From positions 992,001-1,056,000 of the forward strand of contig NZ_SOCE01000002.1 of NCBI RefSeq assembly GCF_004365175.1: 64,000 nucleotides of DNA, written 5' to 3'. The notes beneath the pieces are model-generated. The model made no database searches and had not been told where the DNA came from. It worked only from the letters and a program-made list of their open reading frames with translations. This document shows, piece after piece, positions 35,180-44,592 of the stretch; the stretch's first letter is position 1; each line of letters starts with the position of its first letter. Position numbers and translations under genes: made by a program. This stretch comes from Kribbella voronezhensis. GTDB lineage: Bacteria > Actinomycetota > Actinomycetes > Propionibacteriales > Kribbellaceae.

Positions 35180-36604
35180 GTGCTGGTTTGGGACCAGTTC
35201 CGTTTGACCTGGCCGAAGTTTGACCGGTTTGGGGCGTCGTTGTGGATTCCGAGTCTTGGAGGCCGGTTCGAGCCCGAGAAGGCGGTGCATGACATGGCGA
35301 TGACGATCACGGGTGAGTTGTCGAAGAGCGAACGGCAGCATGTATTGCGGCGGGTGAGGGCGGCGATGGCTGCGCAGGTGTTGATTGACGGGAAGCACCA
35401 GGGAGGGCGAGCGCCGTACGGTATGTGGTGGTCGACGCTGGGCCGCATCCGAATCCGCGGAAGGCTCAGGAGGGGGTATCGGTTGCGGGTGCTGGCCGTT
35501 GATGAAGTCGCGGCGCCCGTGGTGCAAAGGATCTTCGGGATGTATCTGGATGGTCTGGGGATCAAGGCGATCGCGGCGACGCTCAATGTTGAAGGTGTGC
35601 TGTGCCCGTCGGCGCATACGCCTGAGCAGAATCGCCATCGGAGTGGTGATGGGTGGCAGTTCACGACCGTGAAGACCATCCTCGAGAATCCGCGCTACAC
35701 CGGATATGCAATCTATGGGCGGTCTCACAAGGTCGAGGAGTTGCTTGATCCGGATGATGTTGCGGCCGGGCATGTGGTGCGGTTTCGGCGGTCGGCACAA
35801 TCGAAGATTGTGCGATCTCGGGAGCCCGCGCATCCGGCGATCGTGTCGGTTGAGGACTTCACGAGTGTTCAGTTGGAGATGCGGGCTCGGCGGGGGCCAG
35901 GGCGGGTTCCGCGGGCGTCGCAGGAGCGGACGAAGGTGGGGCCGAAGGCGGCTTATCTGTTCCGCGGCGCGATCCGATGTGCTTGCTGTGGGCGGAAGAT
36001 GGAGGGGGCTCGGCGTAAGCACGCGATCTTCTATCGGTGTGCGGCCCGGACGTTGGTACCGGGATCGAGGAGCGTCGTGGACCATCCGCCGACGGTGTAC
36101 CTGCGTGAAGACCGGCTCGCTGAGGCGGTCAATGGGTGGGTCTCCCGGCTGTTCAGTCCGGACAATCTTGATGAAACCGTTGCTCAGATGGCGGGTGCTC
36201 AAGAAGGCCCAGATCCGGCTGAGGAGGTTGAGGCGAGGTTGAGGGAGCGGATCGCGGCGGCGGAGGCTGCGATGTCGCGGCTTCAGCGGGCGGTGGAGGC
36301 CGGCTGGGATCCGAGCGAGCTGACCGCTCAGTTCAACGCGGCCGTGATGGAGAAGCGGGCAGCCGAGGCTGGGTTGAATGCATTGGAGCCGGCGCAGCAG
36401 CTGAGCGCCGAGGACTTCCGCGAGACCGTGTTGGGCCTAGGGGACATGGAGGAGGCTCTCAAGGAGGCGACTCGTGACCGTCTAGTCGAGCTTTATCAAG
36501 GTCTACGACTCGCGGTCGTCTACGACCACCAGATGCGGGCCGCCGACGTTTTCATCAGCCCTGTCCCGCGTGTGCATAAGGTTGGTGTCCGAGGGGGGAC
36601 TTGA
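35180..36604 (+). pseudogene. large serine recombinase, N-terminally truncated
   Basis: 474 residues. The frame enters in the middle of the catalytic domain (LWIPSLGGRFEPEKAVHDMA and ITGELSKSERQHVLRRVRAA), so the N terminus with the nucleophilic Ser is missing. The recombinase DNA-binding domain follows (APVVQRIFGMYLDGLGIKAI, ENPRYTGYAIYGR), then a zinc ribbon (CACCGRKMEG with a downstream Cys) and a coiled-coil tail. Between about 35435 and 35478 the frame is displaced. The neighbouring frame reads VDAGPHPNPRKAQEG, the expected family sequence, so two compensating indels are likely. The last ten codons lie over the 3' end of tRNA-Leu. This is probably the dead integrase of an element that used the tRNA as target. 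Confidence 0.75.
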
Positions 36605-36671
36605 ACCCCCACGCCCCGTAAAGGGCACTAGCACCTCAAGCTAGCGCGTCTGCCTATTCCGCCACCCGGAC
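36584..36671 (-). tRNA. tRNA-Leu (anticodon GAG)
   Basis: 88 nt on the minus strand, beginning GTCCGGGTGGCGGAAT. The acceptor stem pairs with one G-T wobble. The anticodon arm has stem CTAGC/GCTAG around loop TTGAGGT, giving anticodon GAG. There is a long class II variable arm, T arm GGGGG-TTCAAGT-CCCCC, discriminator A and an encoded CCA. Ends may be off by one base. The 3' end overlaps the convergent serine recombinase frame by about 20 nt, as expected for an integration site. Confidence 0.93.
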
Positions 36672-36799
36672 GAGTGGTCGGCGCCGCCGGAGCGGTGCTG
36701 ACCGGAGAACAGTAGCAAAGAACATGGGGGGAATTCACATCGGGTGGGGTGGGGGTGTTCGATGGGGTGGTTCGGGGTTCAACGAGAGGGGTGGGGGTT

Positions 36800-37288
36800 G
36801 TGGTGGAGGTTGATCTGGCAGCGATTGAGGCTGAGCGGGAGCGGATTCGGGGGGAGTATCTGAAGGGTGGGCGCGGGTCGTCGGCGCGGGGGTTGCATCA
36901 CACGGCGTTGTTGTGTGCGGACGTCGAGCGGACGATCCAGTTTTACCAAGAGGTGCTGGAGTTTCCGTTGACCGAGATCGTCGGGAACCGGGACTACGAG
37001 GGGTCGAACCACTTCTTCTTCGACATCGGGAACGGGAACCTGCTCGCGTTCTTCGACTTCCCGGGGCTGGAGCTCGGGCCGTACGCCGAGGTGCTCGGTG
37101 GGCTGCACCATCTGGCGATCTCGGTCGAGCCGGCCAACTGGCAGCGGTTGAAGGGGAATCTGGATGCGGCGGGGGTGGAGTACCTGGAGGAGAGCGGTAC
37201 GTCGATCTACTTCCGGGACCCTGATGGCGCCCGGATCGAGCTGATCTCGGACCCGTTGGGGGAGATGTACGGGCTGAGCGTGCTCTGA
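36800..37288 (+). CDS. VOC-family protein (glyoxalase/dioxygenase fold)
   Basis: 162 residues. Two metal-binding repeats of the vicinal-oxygen-chelate fold are visible: GLHHTALLCADVERTIQFYQ and GLHHLAISVEPANWQRLKG. The closing DPDGARIELIS supplies the acidic ligand. The fold covers glyoxalases, extradiol dioxygenases and resistance proteins, and the substrate cannot be read. GTG at 36800 follows AGAGGGG. Nearby GTGs at 36791 and 36803 are possible. Confidence 0.82.
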   Translation: MVEVDLAAIEAERERIRGEYLKGGRGSSARGLHHTALLCADVERTIQFYQEVLEFPLTEIVGNRDYEGSNHFFFDIGNGNLLAFFDFPGLELGPYAEVLGGLHHLAISVEPANWQRLKGNLDAAGVEYLEESGTSIYFRDPDGARIELISDPLGEMYGLSVL

Positions 37289-37348
37289 GCTGGGCGTGAT
37301 GTGTGGGCTCAGCGTGCTCTGACCGGGCGGGTGCGCGAGGATGGCGGT

Positions 37349-38677
37349 ATGACTATGCCGACTCCCAGCGACCGTCCGTACGTGCCCGAGGCCGAGGTGG
37401 TGGACCTCTGTTCCGAGCTGATCCGGTTCGACACGACGAACTACGGCAACGGCAAGAGCAACGGGGAGCGGGGCGCCGCGGAGTACGTGGCGGCCAAGCT
37501 CGACGAGGTCGGGATCGAGTCGACGATCTACGAGTCGGAGCCGGGTCGCGCAACCCTGGTTGCGCACTGGGAGGGCGAGGACCAGGAAGCGGATCCGCTG
37601 CTCGTCCATGGGCACCTGGACGTCGTACCGGCTGATCCGAAGGACTGGAAGGTCGATCCGTTCGCCGGTGAGATCTTCGACGGGTGCGTGTGGGGCCGCG
37701 GGGCCGTCGACATGAAGGACTTCGACGCGATGGTGTTGTCGGTGGTCCGGGCGCGGCAGCGGGCCGGGGTGAAGCCGCGGCGGCCGGTCAGGCTGGTGTT
37801 CACGGCTGACGAGGAGGCCGGTGGCCTGTACGGCGCACAGTGGCTGATCAACAATCACCCGGACACCGTTGCCGACTGCACCGAGGGGATCGGCGAGGTC
37901 GGCGGGTTCTCGCTGACGGTGAAGGACGACCTGCGCCTGTACCTGATCGAGACCGCCGAGAAGGGCATGAACTGGATGCGCCTGAAGGCCCGCGGTACGG
38001 CGGGTCACGGGTCGATGGTGAACAACGACAACGCGGTGACGAACCTCGTCGAGGCGGTCACCCGGATCGGCAACCACCAGTGGCCGTTGCGGCTGACGCC
38101 GACGGTGAAGGAGTTCCTCAAGTCGCTGGAGGACGTGCTCGGCACCGAGCTCGATCCCGAGGACATGACGACGACGCTGGCCAAGCTCGGCAGCTTCAGC
38201 CGGATGTTCGGCGCGACGATCCGCAACACGGCGAACCCGACGATGCTGAACGCCGGCTACAAGGTGAACGTGATCCCCGGTGACGCGGAGGCGCATGTCG
38301 ACGGGCGGTTCCTCCCGGGGTACGAGGACGAGTTCTTCGCCACGATCGACGAACTGCTGGGCGACAAGGTGCAGCGCGAGACGGTGATCGAGGACATCGC
38401 GCTCGAGACCGAGTTCAGCGGCGGACTGGTCGAGGCGATGAAGGCGTGCCTGGCGGCCGAGGACCCGCAGAGCCGGACCGCGCCGCTGCTGATGTCGGGC
38501 GGTACCGATGCGAAGTCGTGGAGCCGGCTGGGCGTTCGCTGCTTCGGTTTCGTCCCCCTGCAGTTGCCGCCGGACCTCGACTTCATGGGCATGTTCCACG
38601 GCATCGACGAGCGCGTCCCGACCAGCTCGCTCGAGTTCGGCTCGCGAGTCCTCGACCGCTTCTTCGCCGAGGCCTGA
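37349..38677 (+). CDS. M20 family metallopeptidase/deacylase
   Basis: 442 residues. Zinc ligands and catalytic residues are in place: LLVHGHLDVVPAD, WGRGAVDMKDFDAMVL, and FTADEEAGGLYGAQWL with the general-base Glu. The dimerisation domain follows (GTAGHGSMVNNDNAVTNLVE) and a terminal catalytic segment (LLMSGGTDAKSW, HGIDERVPTSSLEFG). M20 enzymes hydrolyse dipeptides, N-acyl amino acids or amides in the cytosol. Start is the ATG at 37349, 60 bases after the VOC gene. Confidence 0.92.
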   Translation: MTMPTPSDRPYVPEAEVVDLCSELIRFDTTNYGNGKSNGERGAAEYVAAKLDEVGIESTIYESEPGRATLVAHWEGEDQEADPLLVHGHLDVVPADPKDWKVDPFAGEIFDGCVWGRGAVDMKDFDAMVLSVVRARQRAGVKPRRPVRLVFTADEEAGGLYGAQWLINNHPDTVADCTEGIGEVGGFSLTVKDDLRLYLIETAEKGMNWMRLKARGTAGHGSMVNNDNAVTNLVEAVTRIGNHQWPLRLTPTVKEFLKSLEDVLGTELDPEDMTTTLAKLGSFSRMFGATIRNTANPTMLNAGYKVNVIPGDAEAHVDGRFLPGYEDEFFATIDELLGDKVQRETVIEDIALETEFSGGLVEAMKACLAAEDPQSRTAPLLMSGGTDAKSWSRLGVRCFGFVPLQLPPDLDFMGMFHGIDERVPTSSLEFGSRVLDRFFAEA

Positions 38678-38734
38678 GCCCCCGTACTGCGAGCCCGCCG
38701 CCGCTCGGGGCTGGGGAGGTGGCGGGCTGCGGGG

Positions 38735-39346
38735 CTAGACGGTGGGGCCTGGTGGGTAGCTGGTAGGCCTCGGCGGATACGGGTGCTGCTGGGTTGCGCG
38801 CTTGCGTTTCACGGTGTCGGCGATGATCAGGGCGGTGCCGATGATGAAGAAGAGCGCGAAGGTGCCGACGGCGGTGAGGGCTGGAGCCAGGTAGGTGCCC
38901 ATGGTGTGGCGCTGGCCGACGAAGTAGGTCCGCTGGGTCGCGTCCGTGCAGGTGATCGTGACGGTCTGGGGTGGGATCTTGGCCGTCGAGTGGGCGACGA
39001 CGTAGTACGTGCGTGTCGTGGCGGCCCACTTCTCGGATCGCTTCGGGGTCTGCAAGGGGACGTTGTTGCCGTGCTCGTCCTTGGCTGTGCAGAAGTTCGT
39101 CGGAGCCGGCGATGAGGCGAAGACGGTCAGGCCGGCTCGCTCCAGCCGAACGGGGCCGTCGGCGATCGCGGTGGGCTCGGCAGGGATGTTGTGCACCAGG
39201 CGCCAGATGAAGATCGAGCTCACCGCGAGGCCGAGGACGAAGGAGACGATCGCGAGCCTCGTGAGGGTTCGCTTCGGCTGGGGAGGCTGGGGAGGCTGCG
39301 GTGGCTGGGAGGGCGGTGGTCCCGGCTGGCCTGAGTAACTGCTCAC
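38735..39346 (-). CDS. Pro-rich N-terminus membrane protein
   Basis: 203 residues: a Pro/Gln-rich cytosolic N terminus, one membrane helix (LAIVSFVLGLAVSSIFIWRL), an extracytoplasmic domain of about 100 residues with two Cys (NFCTAKDE, TITCTDATQ), a second helix (ALTAVGTFALFFIIGTALII) and a short basic/Pro tail. No family recognised. A convergent gap of 57 bases separates it from the M20 gene. Confidence 0.72.
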   Translation of the reverse strand: MSSYSGQPGPPPSQPPQPPQPPQPKRTLTRLAIVSFVLGLAVSSIFIWRLVHNIPAEPTAIADGPVRLERAGLTVFASSPAPTNFCTAKDEHGNNVPLQTPKRSEKWAATTRTYYVVAHSTAKIPPQTVTITCTDATQRTYFVGQRHTMGTYLAPALTAVGTFALFFIIGTALIIADTVKRKRATQQHPYPPRPTSYPPGPTV

Positions 39347-39364
39347 GGCGCAAACGCTAGCTGG

Positions 39365-40228
39365 TCAGCGGGTTAGGTGCAGAGCCTGACGGAGGCGGGG
39401 GAGCAGCCGGACCAGGGCTGGCGGTGGGGTGTTCGCGGTGATCAGGCTGAGGGTGAGGCGGTGCCGGAACGGGGCCGGGACCAGGCGTTCGCCCGGGCGG
39501 AGTTCGTGGGACAGGGCGCTGCGGGGGACCAGGGCCAACTGGGAGCGGCGGCGGGCCATGGCGACGGTGGTGCCCAGGGTGACGCCGCGGCGGCCTGTGG
39601 CGCCGAGGGCGATCAGGCGGGCGCGGATGGCGTCGCCGCTTCGGTCGTACGTCGAGAACGGGAGATCGCGCTCTCTCAGCGGCTGGCGACCCGTGCCGGG
39701 CAAGGGAACACCGAGCGGGACGAAGAGGACGAGCTCGTCGCGCCCGACGGTACGGGCGGTGGTGCCTCGTGGGAGGACCATCTGGTCGGCGATGGCGATG
39801 AACGCGGCGTCCATGGTGCCTTCGGCAACCAGTTGCGCGAGGTGCTGGCCGTGGTCGACCTGCTGGTCGATAGTGACGTCGGGGAGTTCGGCATCCAGCA
39901 CCGGGAAGAGGATCGGGGCAAGGCTGACGAAGGTGCCGACGACGAGCCGGTCGCCGGCCGAGGCGGCGCGGGTGGCCGCGTAGACCTCGTCGAGGTGACC
40001 GAGGATGTGTTCGGCACGGCGGGCGAGTTCGCGGCCGGCGGCGGTGGGGCGGGCGCCGCGGGTGTCGCGCGTGAACAACTGGGTGTCACAGGCGCGTTCG
40101 AGGCGGGCCAGGCGCTGGGATGCCGACGGCTGGGAGATGCGCAGTTCGCGCGCCGCCGTACCGAGCGAGCCGGTGCCGGCGATGGTCATGACGAGCCGGA
40201 GGTCATCCACCGAGGGTGATGAGGCCAT
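39365..40228 (-). CDS. LysR-family transcriptional regulator
   Basis: 287 residues. The N-terminal winged helix is GSLGTAARELRISQPSASQR with LARLERACDTQLF, and a LysR substrate-binding domain follows from about 90. It is divergent from an MFS transporter gene 72 bases away. A palindrome in that gap (40238-40254) fits a LysR binding site, so it probably controls the transporter and itself. The effector is unknown. Confidence 0.92.
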   Translation of the reverse strand: MASSPSVDDLRLVMTIAGTGSLGTAARELRISQPSASQRLARLERACDTQLFTRDTRGARPTAAGRELARRAEHILGHLDEVYAATRAASAGDRLVVGTFVSLAPILFPVLDAELPDVTIDQQVDHGQHLAQLVAEGTMDAAFIAIADQMVLPRGTTARTVGRDELVLFVPLGVPLPGTGRQPLRERDLPFSTYDRSGDAIRARLIALGATGRRGVTLGTTVAMARRRSQLALVPRSALSHELRPGERLVPAPFRHRLTLSLITANTPPPALVRLLPRLRQALHLTR

Positions 40229-40237
40229 AGGAACAGA

Positions 40238-40254
40238 CTATGACCGGCCGATAG
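40238..40254. promoter_or_regulatory. probable LysR operator
   Basis: CTATGACCGGCCGATAG is nearly palindromic (CTAT-N9-ATAG), has a T-N11-A core, and lies between the divergent LysR and MFS genes. Confidence 0.5.
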
Positions 40255-40300
40255 TTGCCGCCAGCTACCGCCGACGCCGGGCCGGATCGAGGATGGGAGC

Positions 40301-41566
40301 GTGAGAGCTCAACGCGATGCGCTGTTTCTGTTGCTGGGAAGCGGTTTCGCCGATCTGGCCTTCCGGATCGCACAGGTTGCGTTGCCGTTGGTGGTGTTGC
40401 AGGAGACGGGTTCGGTGGCCGCTACGGGGTTGGCCGGCGGTGCCGCGGGGGTGCCGGTGTTGCTGTCGCCGTGGTGGGCTCGGCGCGCGCGACAGTGGGT
40501 CGATTCCGGGCGGCGGCTCGCGGTGGTTGCCGCGGTACAGGCGTTCGCGTTGGCGATGGTTCCTGGAGCGGCGGCGCTTGGGGTGCTGTCTGCCGGAGTA
40601 CTGATCGTGAGCGGGTTCTTGTTGGGGTCTGGGGATGCGCTGGCTACTCCGGGGCGTAGTGCGTTGCTGGCCGATACCGGGGATCGGTGGGGACCGGACC
40701 AGGCCGTCGTGTTGCTGACCTGGCAGGACGGCATCCGGCGAGTGGGGATGGTGGTCGGCCCGTCGATCGGCGCGGCTGCCGTCGCCGTCGGGCTGATGGA
40801 CGAGTTGCTGTGGATCGAGGCCGCGGCTGTGGTGTCAGCAGGGCTGCTGGCGGTCAGAGTTGTTGGAGAGCGCTCTCTGGACAGCGCTGAGCTGCCGTCG
40901 ATCCGGGGCAGTCTGGGCGGGCGGTCCGACGTGCTGTACGGCTGGATCGCGCGAGGTGCCGGCTGCCTGACGTGGTTCTCCTTCACGCTGGGGTTGTCGG
41001 TGATCGGTGCGGAGAAGGGGCGGCCTGGGGTGTATCTGGCGGCCGGCATGTCGGGGTACGGCGTGGGCGCGTTGCTCGGCACGTTGGTGTCGCTGGCCGT
41101 CGTCCGTCGCGTCTCGCCGGTGCCGCTGGCCGCGATCGCCTGGGCCTGCATGGGTTTGTGCTGGGTCGGGATGGGTGTGTGGACGACGCCGGGTGCGGTC
41201 GCTGCCTTCGGCGCGCTGTCGGGGACGACGGTCGTGCTCGGGATTGCGGCTGTCTCGATCCTGATCACCAGGTCATCGGCTGGAGCTGAGCGCCGGGCGT
41301 TGCTTGCTGGGCAGTCGGTGGTGGTCAATGCGAGTAGTTCGGCGGGGTTGCTGATCGGGGGACCGGTGATCGCGGCGGTGGGGGCTGAGCACACGCTGGT
41401 CGGGTCCGGCCTGCTGACGAGCGCGGTGGCGATCGGCGTACTGGTGGTGAGTAGGAGCAGGGCTGAGAAACCGGTCGGCAGTGAGAGAAAGGGAGCTGCG
41501 GGGGAGAGCGCTCCCTGGGAGACTGCGGGGCATGATCAGGATCACGACCCTTGCCGAGCGGCCTGA
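40301..41566 (+). CDS. MFS transporter
   Basis: 421 residues with about ten to twelve hydrophobic segments separated by short loops (LFLLLGSGFADLAFRIAQVA, LAVVAAVQAFALAMVPGAAA, and later WACMGLCWVGMGVW). This is typical of drug-type or small-molecule exporters in the major facilitator superfamily. The GTG at 40301 is preceded by GAGGATGGGAG. It is probably regulated by the divergent LysR gene. Substrate not predictable. Confidence 0.85.
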   Translation: MRAQRDALFLLLGSGFADLAFRIAQVALPLVVLQETGSVAATGLAGGAAGVPVLLSPWWARRARQWVDSGRRLAVVAAVQAFALAMVPGAAALGVLSAGVLIVSGFLLGSGDALATPGRSALLADTGDRWGPDQAVVLLTWQDGIRRVGMVVGPSIGAAAVAVGLMDELLWIEAAAVVSAGLLAVRVVGERSLDSAELPSIRGSLGGRSDVLYGWIARGAGCLTWFSFTLGLSVIGAEKGRPGVYLAAGMSGYGVGALLGTLVSLAVVRRVSPVPLAAIAWACMGLCWVGMGVWTTPGAVAAFGALSGTTVVLGIAAVSILITRSSAGAERRALLAGQSVVVNASSSAGLLIGGPVIAAVGAEHTLVGSGLLTSAVAIGVLVVSRSRAEKPVGSERKGAAGESAPWETAGHDQDHDPCRAA

Positions 41567-42266
41567 GTTGCTGGACGACGTGTACGCGTTCGAGGGCGGG
41601 TGGCCGGAGTTCATGATGCAGGACCCGATCGCGGGTTCGCTGTTCGGTCGGGTGCTCGAGTTCTTTCCCGAGCACTGTCTGGTGGCGACCGAGGACGGTG
41701 AGCTGATCGCCCACGGCCGGAGCATCCCGTTCGTGTTCCCGGACGAGGACCGTACCGAGCTTCCGGCGGGTGGCTGGGACAGGGTGCTGCAGTGGGGCAT
41801 CACCGATCACCGCCGAGGCCGTACGCCGACCGTCTCCAGTGCGCTCGAGATCAACGTCAGGCCGAGTCACCTCGGCCGCGGCCTGTCGCACGAGATGCTC
41901 GCGGCGATGCGCGAGAGCGTGCAGGCGAAGGGGCACCCGACGCTCTACGCGCCGGTCCGGCCGAACGGCAAGCAGGACGCCAGGCAGCCGATGACGGAGT
42001 ACATCCAGCAGTTCCGGGACGACGGGCTGCCGGTGGATCCGTGGTTGCGGGTGCACGTGAAGGCGGGCGGCAAGATCCTCAAGGTGGCGCCGGCCTCGAT
42101 GGTGATGAGCGGATCGCTCGACGAATGGCGGGAGTGGACCGGGCTACCGTTCGACGAGACCGGCGAGGTCATCGTGCCGAAGGCACTCGTCCCGGTGCAC
42201 TGCAGCCTCGAGCACGACCACGCCGTGTACGTCGAACCGAACGTCTGGGTCCAGCACGACCTCTAG
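41532..42266 (+). CDS. GNAT-family acetyltransferase
   Basis: 244 residues. The N-terminal part has the GNAT fold, with a plausible acetyl-CoA loop in RPSHLGRGLSHEMLAAMRES. The C-terminal half (WLRVHVKAGGKILKVAPASM) is longer than a minimal GNAT domain. The ATG at 41532 overlaps the end of the MFS gene in another frame by 35 bases. The role is unknown. Confidence 0.78.
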   Translation: MIRITTLAERPELLDDVYAFEGGWPEFMMQDPIAGSLFGRVLEFFPEHCLVATEDGELIAHGRSIPFVFPDEDRTELPAGGWDRVLQWGITDHRRGRTPTVSSALEINVRPSHLGRGLSHEMLAAMRESVQAKGHPTLYAPVRPNGKQDARQPMTEYIQQFRDDGLPVDPWLRVHVKAGGKILKVAPASMVMSGSLDEWREWTGLPFDETGEVIVPKALVPVHCSLEHDHAVYVEPNVWVQHDL

Positions 42267-42319
42267 GGACTGGGCACGACCTCTGATACGACCCGCGGCT
42301 CAACCGGCCGGAAGAGCGG

Positions 42320-42505
42320 TCAGAGGGTGCGCATCACCTTGATGATGCGGCGGCGGAGCCAGACGCGGCGGGTGCCGTCGGGGTAGCGCCGGAGGCGGGC
42401 CAGTTCCCAGCCGCCGTACTCGGCGTGCTCGGTGAGCAGGCGGCGTACCGCGCCGCGTGACTCCGTCCTGGACACCTCGAACTGTTGCAGCTCGTATTCG
42501 GCCAT
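42320..42505 (-). CDS. small DUF5703-family protein
   Basis: 61 residues, highly charged: AEYELQQFEVSRTESRGAVR, then RLLTEHAEYGGWELARLRRY and GTRRVWLRRRIIKVMRT. This matches the short actinobacterial DUF5703 group. A GGAGG site precedes the ATG at 42505. It sits 29 bases downstream of the aldo/keto reductase on the same strand. Function unknown. Confidence 0.72.
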   Translation of the reverse strand: MAEYELQQFEVSRTESRGAVRRLLTEHAEYGGWELARLRRYPDGTRRVWLRRRIIKVMRTL

Positions 42506-42534
42506 CCACACCTCCGCACCTTCACCGCACTAGC

Positions 42535-43476
42535 TCACGAAACGTCTTCCAGCGCCGCCGCGATGGCCGGCGGCAACGTCAGCTCCTCGACTCCCAGCAC
42601 CGACTTCAGCTGCATCGCCGTCCGCGCCCCGACGATCGCGGCCGTCACGCCCGGCCGGTCCCGCACCCAGGTGAGCGCCACCTCGAGCGGACTCCAGCCG
42701 AGCCCGTCGGCTGCGCGGGCCACCGCCTCAACGATGCCTGAACCTCGGCCGTCGAGGTAGGGGTCGACGAATCTGGACAGATGCTGAGACGCCGCCCGTG
42801 AGTCCGCCGGGATGCCGGTCCGGTACTTCCCAGTCAACACACCACGCCCAAGTGGCGACCACGCCAGTACGCCGATGCCGAGGCCGCCCGCCGCGCGAAT
42901 GGCATCCGCCTCCGCGTCCCGGGCGAGCAGCGAGTACTCCACCTGGTTGGAGACGGGCACCGCTCGACCGGGCCACGCCTGCTGCCAGGTGACGGCGCGG
43001 GCGGACTTCCAGCCGGCGTAGTTGGACACTCCGACGTACCGCACCTTGCCGGAGTTCACCGCGTGGTCCAGCGCGGACAGCGTCTCCTCGAGCGGCACGT
43101 CGTCCGACCAGGTGTGCAGCTGCCACAGGTCGATGTGGTCGACGTTGAGTCGCCGCAGCGAACCCTCGAGATCACGGAGCAGGGCGCCACGAGAGGTATC
43201 GGTGATCCGCTCGCCACGGCGCACCGAGAAGCCTGCCTTGGTGGCGATCACCAGGTCGTCGCGCTCGACGACGTCACCCAGCAACGAGCCGATCAGCCGC
43301 TCGCTGTCACCGTCGCCGTACGCCGCGGCGGTGTCGATCAGGGTGCCGCCCGCAGCGACGAAGGCGGCCAACTGCTCACGAGCTTCGTGCTCGTCGGTGT
43401 CACGGCCCCAGGACATGGTGCCCAGGCCCAGCCTGCTCACGGCGAGGCCACTGTGACCTAGATAGCGCTGCTGCAT
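42535..43476 (-). CDS. aldo/keto reductase
   Basis: 313 residues. The catalytic tetrad is visible: Asp in TLIDTAAAYGDGDSE, the following Tyr, Lys in LVIATKAGF and His in IDLWQLHTW. The C-terminal NADPH-binding segment is LTWVRDRPGVTAAIVGART. It is an NADPH-dependent carbonyl reductase of the auxiliary-activity type. Substrate unknown. Confidence 0.9.
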   Translation of the reverse strand: MQQRYLGHSGLAVSRLGLGTMSWGRDTDEHEAREQLAAFVAAGGTLIDTAAAYGDGDSERLIGSLLGDVVERDDLVIATKAGFSVRRGERITDTSRGALLRDLEGSLRRLNVDHIDLWQLHTWSDDVPLEETLSALDHAVNSGKVRYVGVSNYAGWKSARAVTWQQAWPGRAVPVSNQVEYSLLARDAEADAIRAAGGLGIGVLAWSPLGRGVLTGKYRTGIPADSRAASQHLSRFVDPYLDGRGSGIVEAVARAADGLGWSPLEVALTWVRDRPGVTAAIVGARTAMQLKSVLGVEELTLPPAIAAALEDVS

Positions 43477-43527
43477 GGACCGAGCCTATTGCGGGCCGCC
43501 GACAACGGCTCGTTAGGCTCGCCTGTC

Positions 43528-44586
43528 ATGCGACTCGGACTCAACATCGGCTTCGTCCTCGGCGGCGACGATCATCTGGATCATCTCAGGCTGGTGAAGG
43601 AGGCCGAAGCGCTCGGATTCTCGGTCACCTGGGCCGCGGAGGCGTACGGCTCGGACGCGGCCACGCTGCTGACCTGGATCGCCGCCCAGACCTCGACCAT
43701 CGACGTCGGCGCGGCCGTCTTCCAGATCCCGGCCCGTACGCCGGCCATGACGGCGATGACCGCGGCGACCCTCGACCGGCTGTCCGGCGGCCGGTTCCGG
43801 CTCGGCCTGGGAGTTTCCGGACCGCAGGTGTCCGAGGGGTGGCACGGTGTGCCGTTCGCTCAGCCGCTGCTCAGGACGCGTGAGTATGTTGCGATCGTGA
43901 ACTCCGCCCTCCGCCGCGAGACCGTCGCGTTCGAGGGCAAGCACTTCACGCTGCCGCTGCCCGGCGGACCCGGCAAGGCGCTCAAGCTGTCGATCCGGCC
44001 GGTCCGCGACCACGTCCCGGTCTACCTGGCCGCCGTCGGCCCGAAGAACCTCGAACTGGCCGGCGAGATCGCCGACGGCTGGCTCGGCATCCTCAACGAC
44101 CCCTCGTACCTGGGAGAGCAGTTGAACCACATCAAGGCGGGCCGTCAGACCCGCCAGGCCGGCCTCGGACTGGAGGACTTCGACGTCGTGGCGTCGGTCC
44201 CGGTCGTGGTCGGCGACGACCTCGCCGCCTGCGCGGATCCGATCCGTGGCTACACCGCGCTGTACATCGGCGGGATGGGCAGCCGGGAGAAGAACTTCTA
44301 CAACGCGCTCGCGGTCCGGATGGGCTACGCCGACGAGGCCAAGGAGGTCCAGGACCTCTTCCTGGCCAAGAAGCACCGCGAGGCGATGGCCGCCGTACCG
44401 CAGCAGTTCATCGACTCCGTCTCGCTGCTCGGGCAGAAGGAGCGGATCGCGGACAAGCTCACGGCGTACGCCGAAGCGGGCGTGACGACGGTCGCGCTCA
44501 CCCCGTTCGAGTCGACGGCCGAAGAGCGGATCGCCACCATCCGCACCGTCGCCGAAGCCCTCGACCACGCCGGGATCGGTGACTGA
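43528..44586 (+). CDS. LLM-class F420-dependent oxidoreductase
   Basis: 352 residues of the luciferase-like monooxygenase fold: MRLGLNIGFVLGGDDHLDHL, GFSVTWAAEAYGSDAATLLT, DRLSGGRFRLGLGVSGPQVS, and VYLAAVGPKNLELAGEIADG. In actinomycetes such proteins commonly use coenzyme F420. The ATG at 43528 is chosen because similarity starts there. It is followed six bases later by uppP, so the two are probably one operon. Confidence 0.9.
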   Translation: MRLGLNIGFVLGGDDHLDHLRLVKEAEALGFSVTWAAEAYGSDAATLLTWIAAQTSTIDVGAAVFQIPARTPAMTAMTAATLDRLSGGRFRLGLGVSGPQVSEGWHGVPFAQPLLRTREYVAIVNSALRRETVAFEGKHFTLPLPGGPGKALKLSIRPVRDHVPVYLAAVGPKNLELAGEIADGWLGILNDPSYLGEQLNHIKAGRQTRQAGLGLEDFDVVASVPVVVGDDLAACADPIRGYTALYIGGMGSREKNFYNALAVRMGYADEAKEVQDLFLAKKHREAMAAVPQQFIDSVSLLGQKERIADKLTAYAEAGVTTVALTPFESTAEERIATIRTVAEALDHAGIGD

Positions 44587-44592
44587 CACCCC

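Noticed and set aside
36779..38599. 606-codon minus-strand open frame opposite the VOC and M20 genes
   Set aside because: It is Pro/Arg/His-rich, has no domain and lies exactly antisense to two well-supported genes. This is typical of high-GC codon bias.
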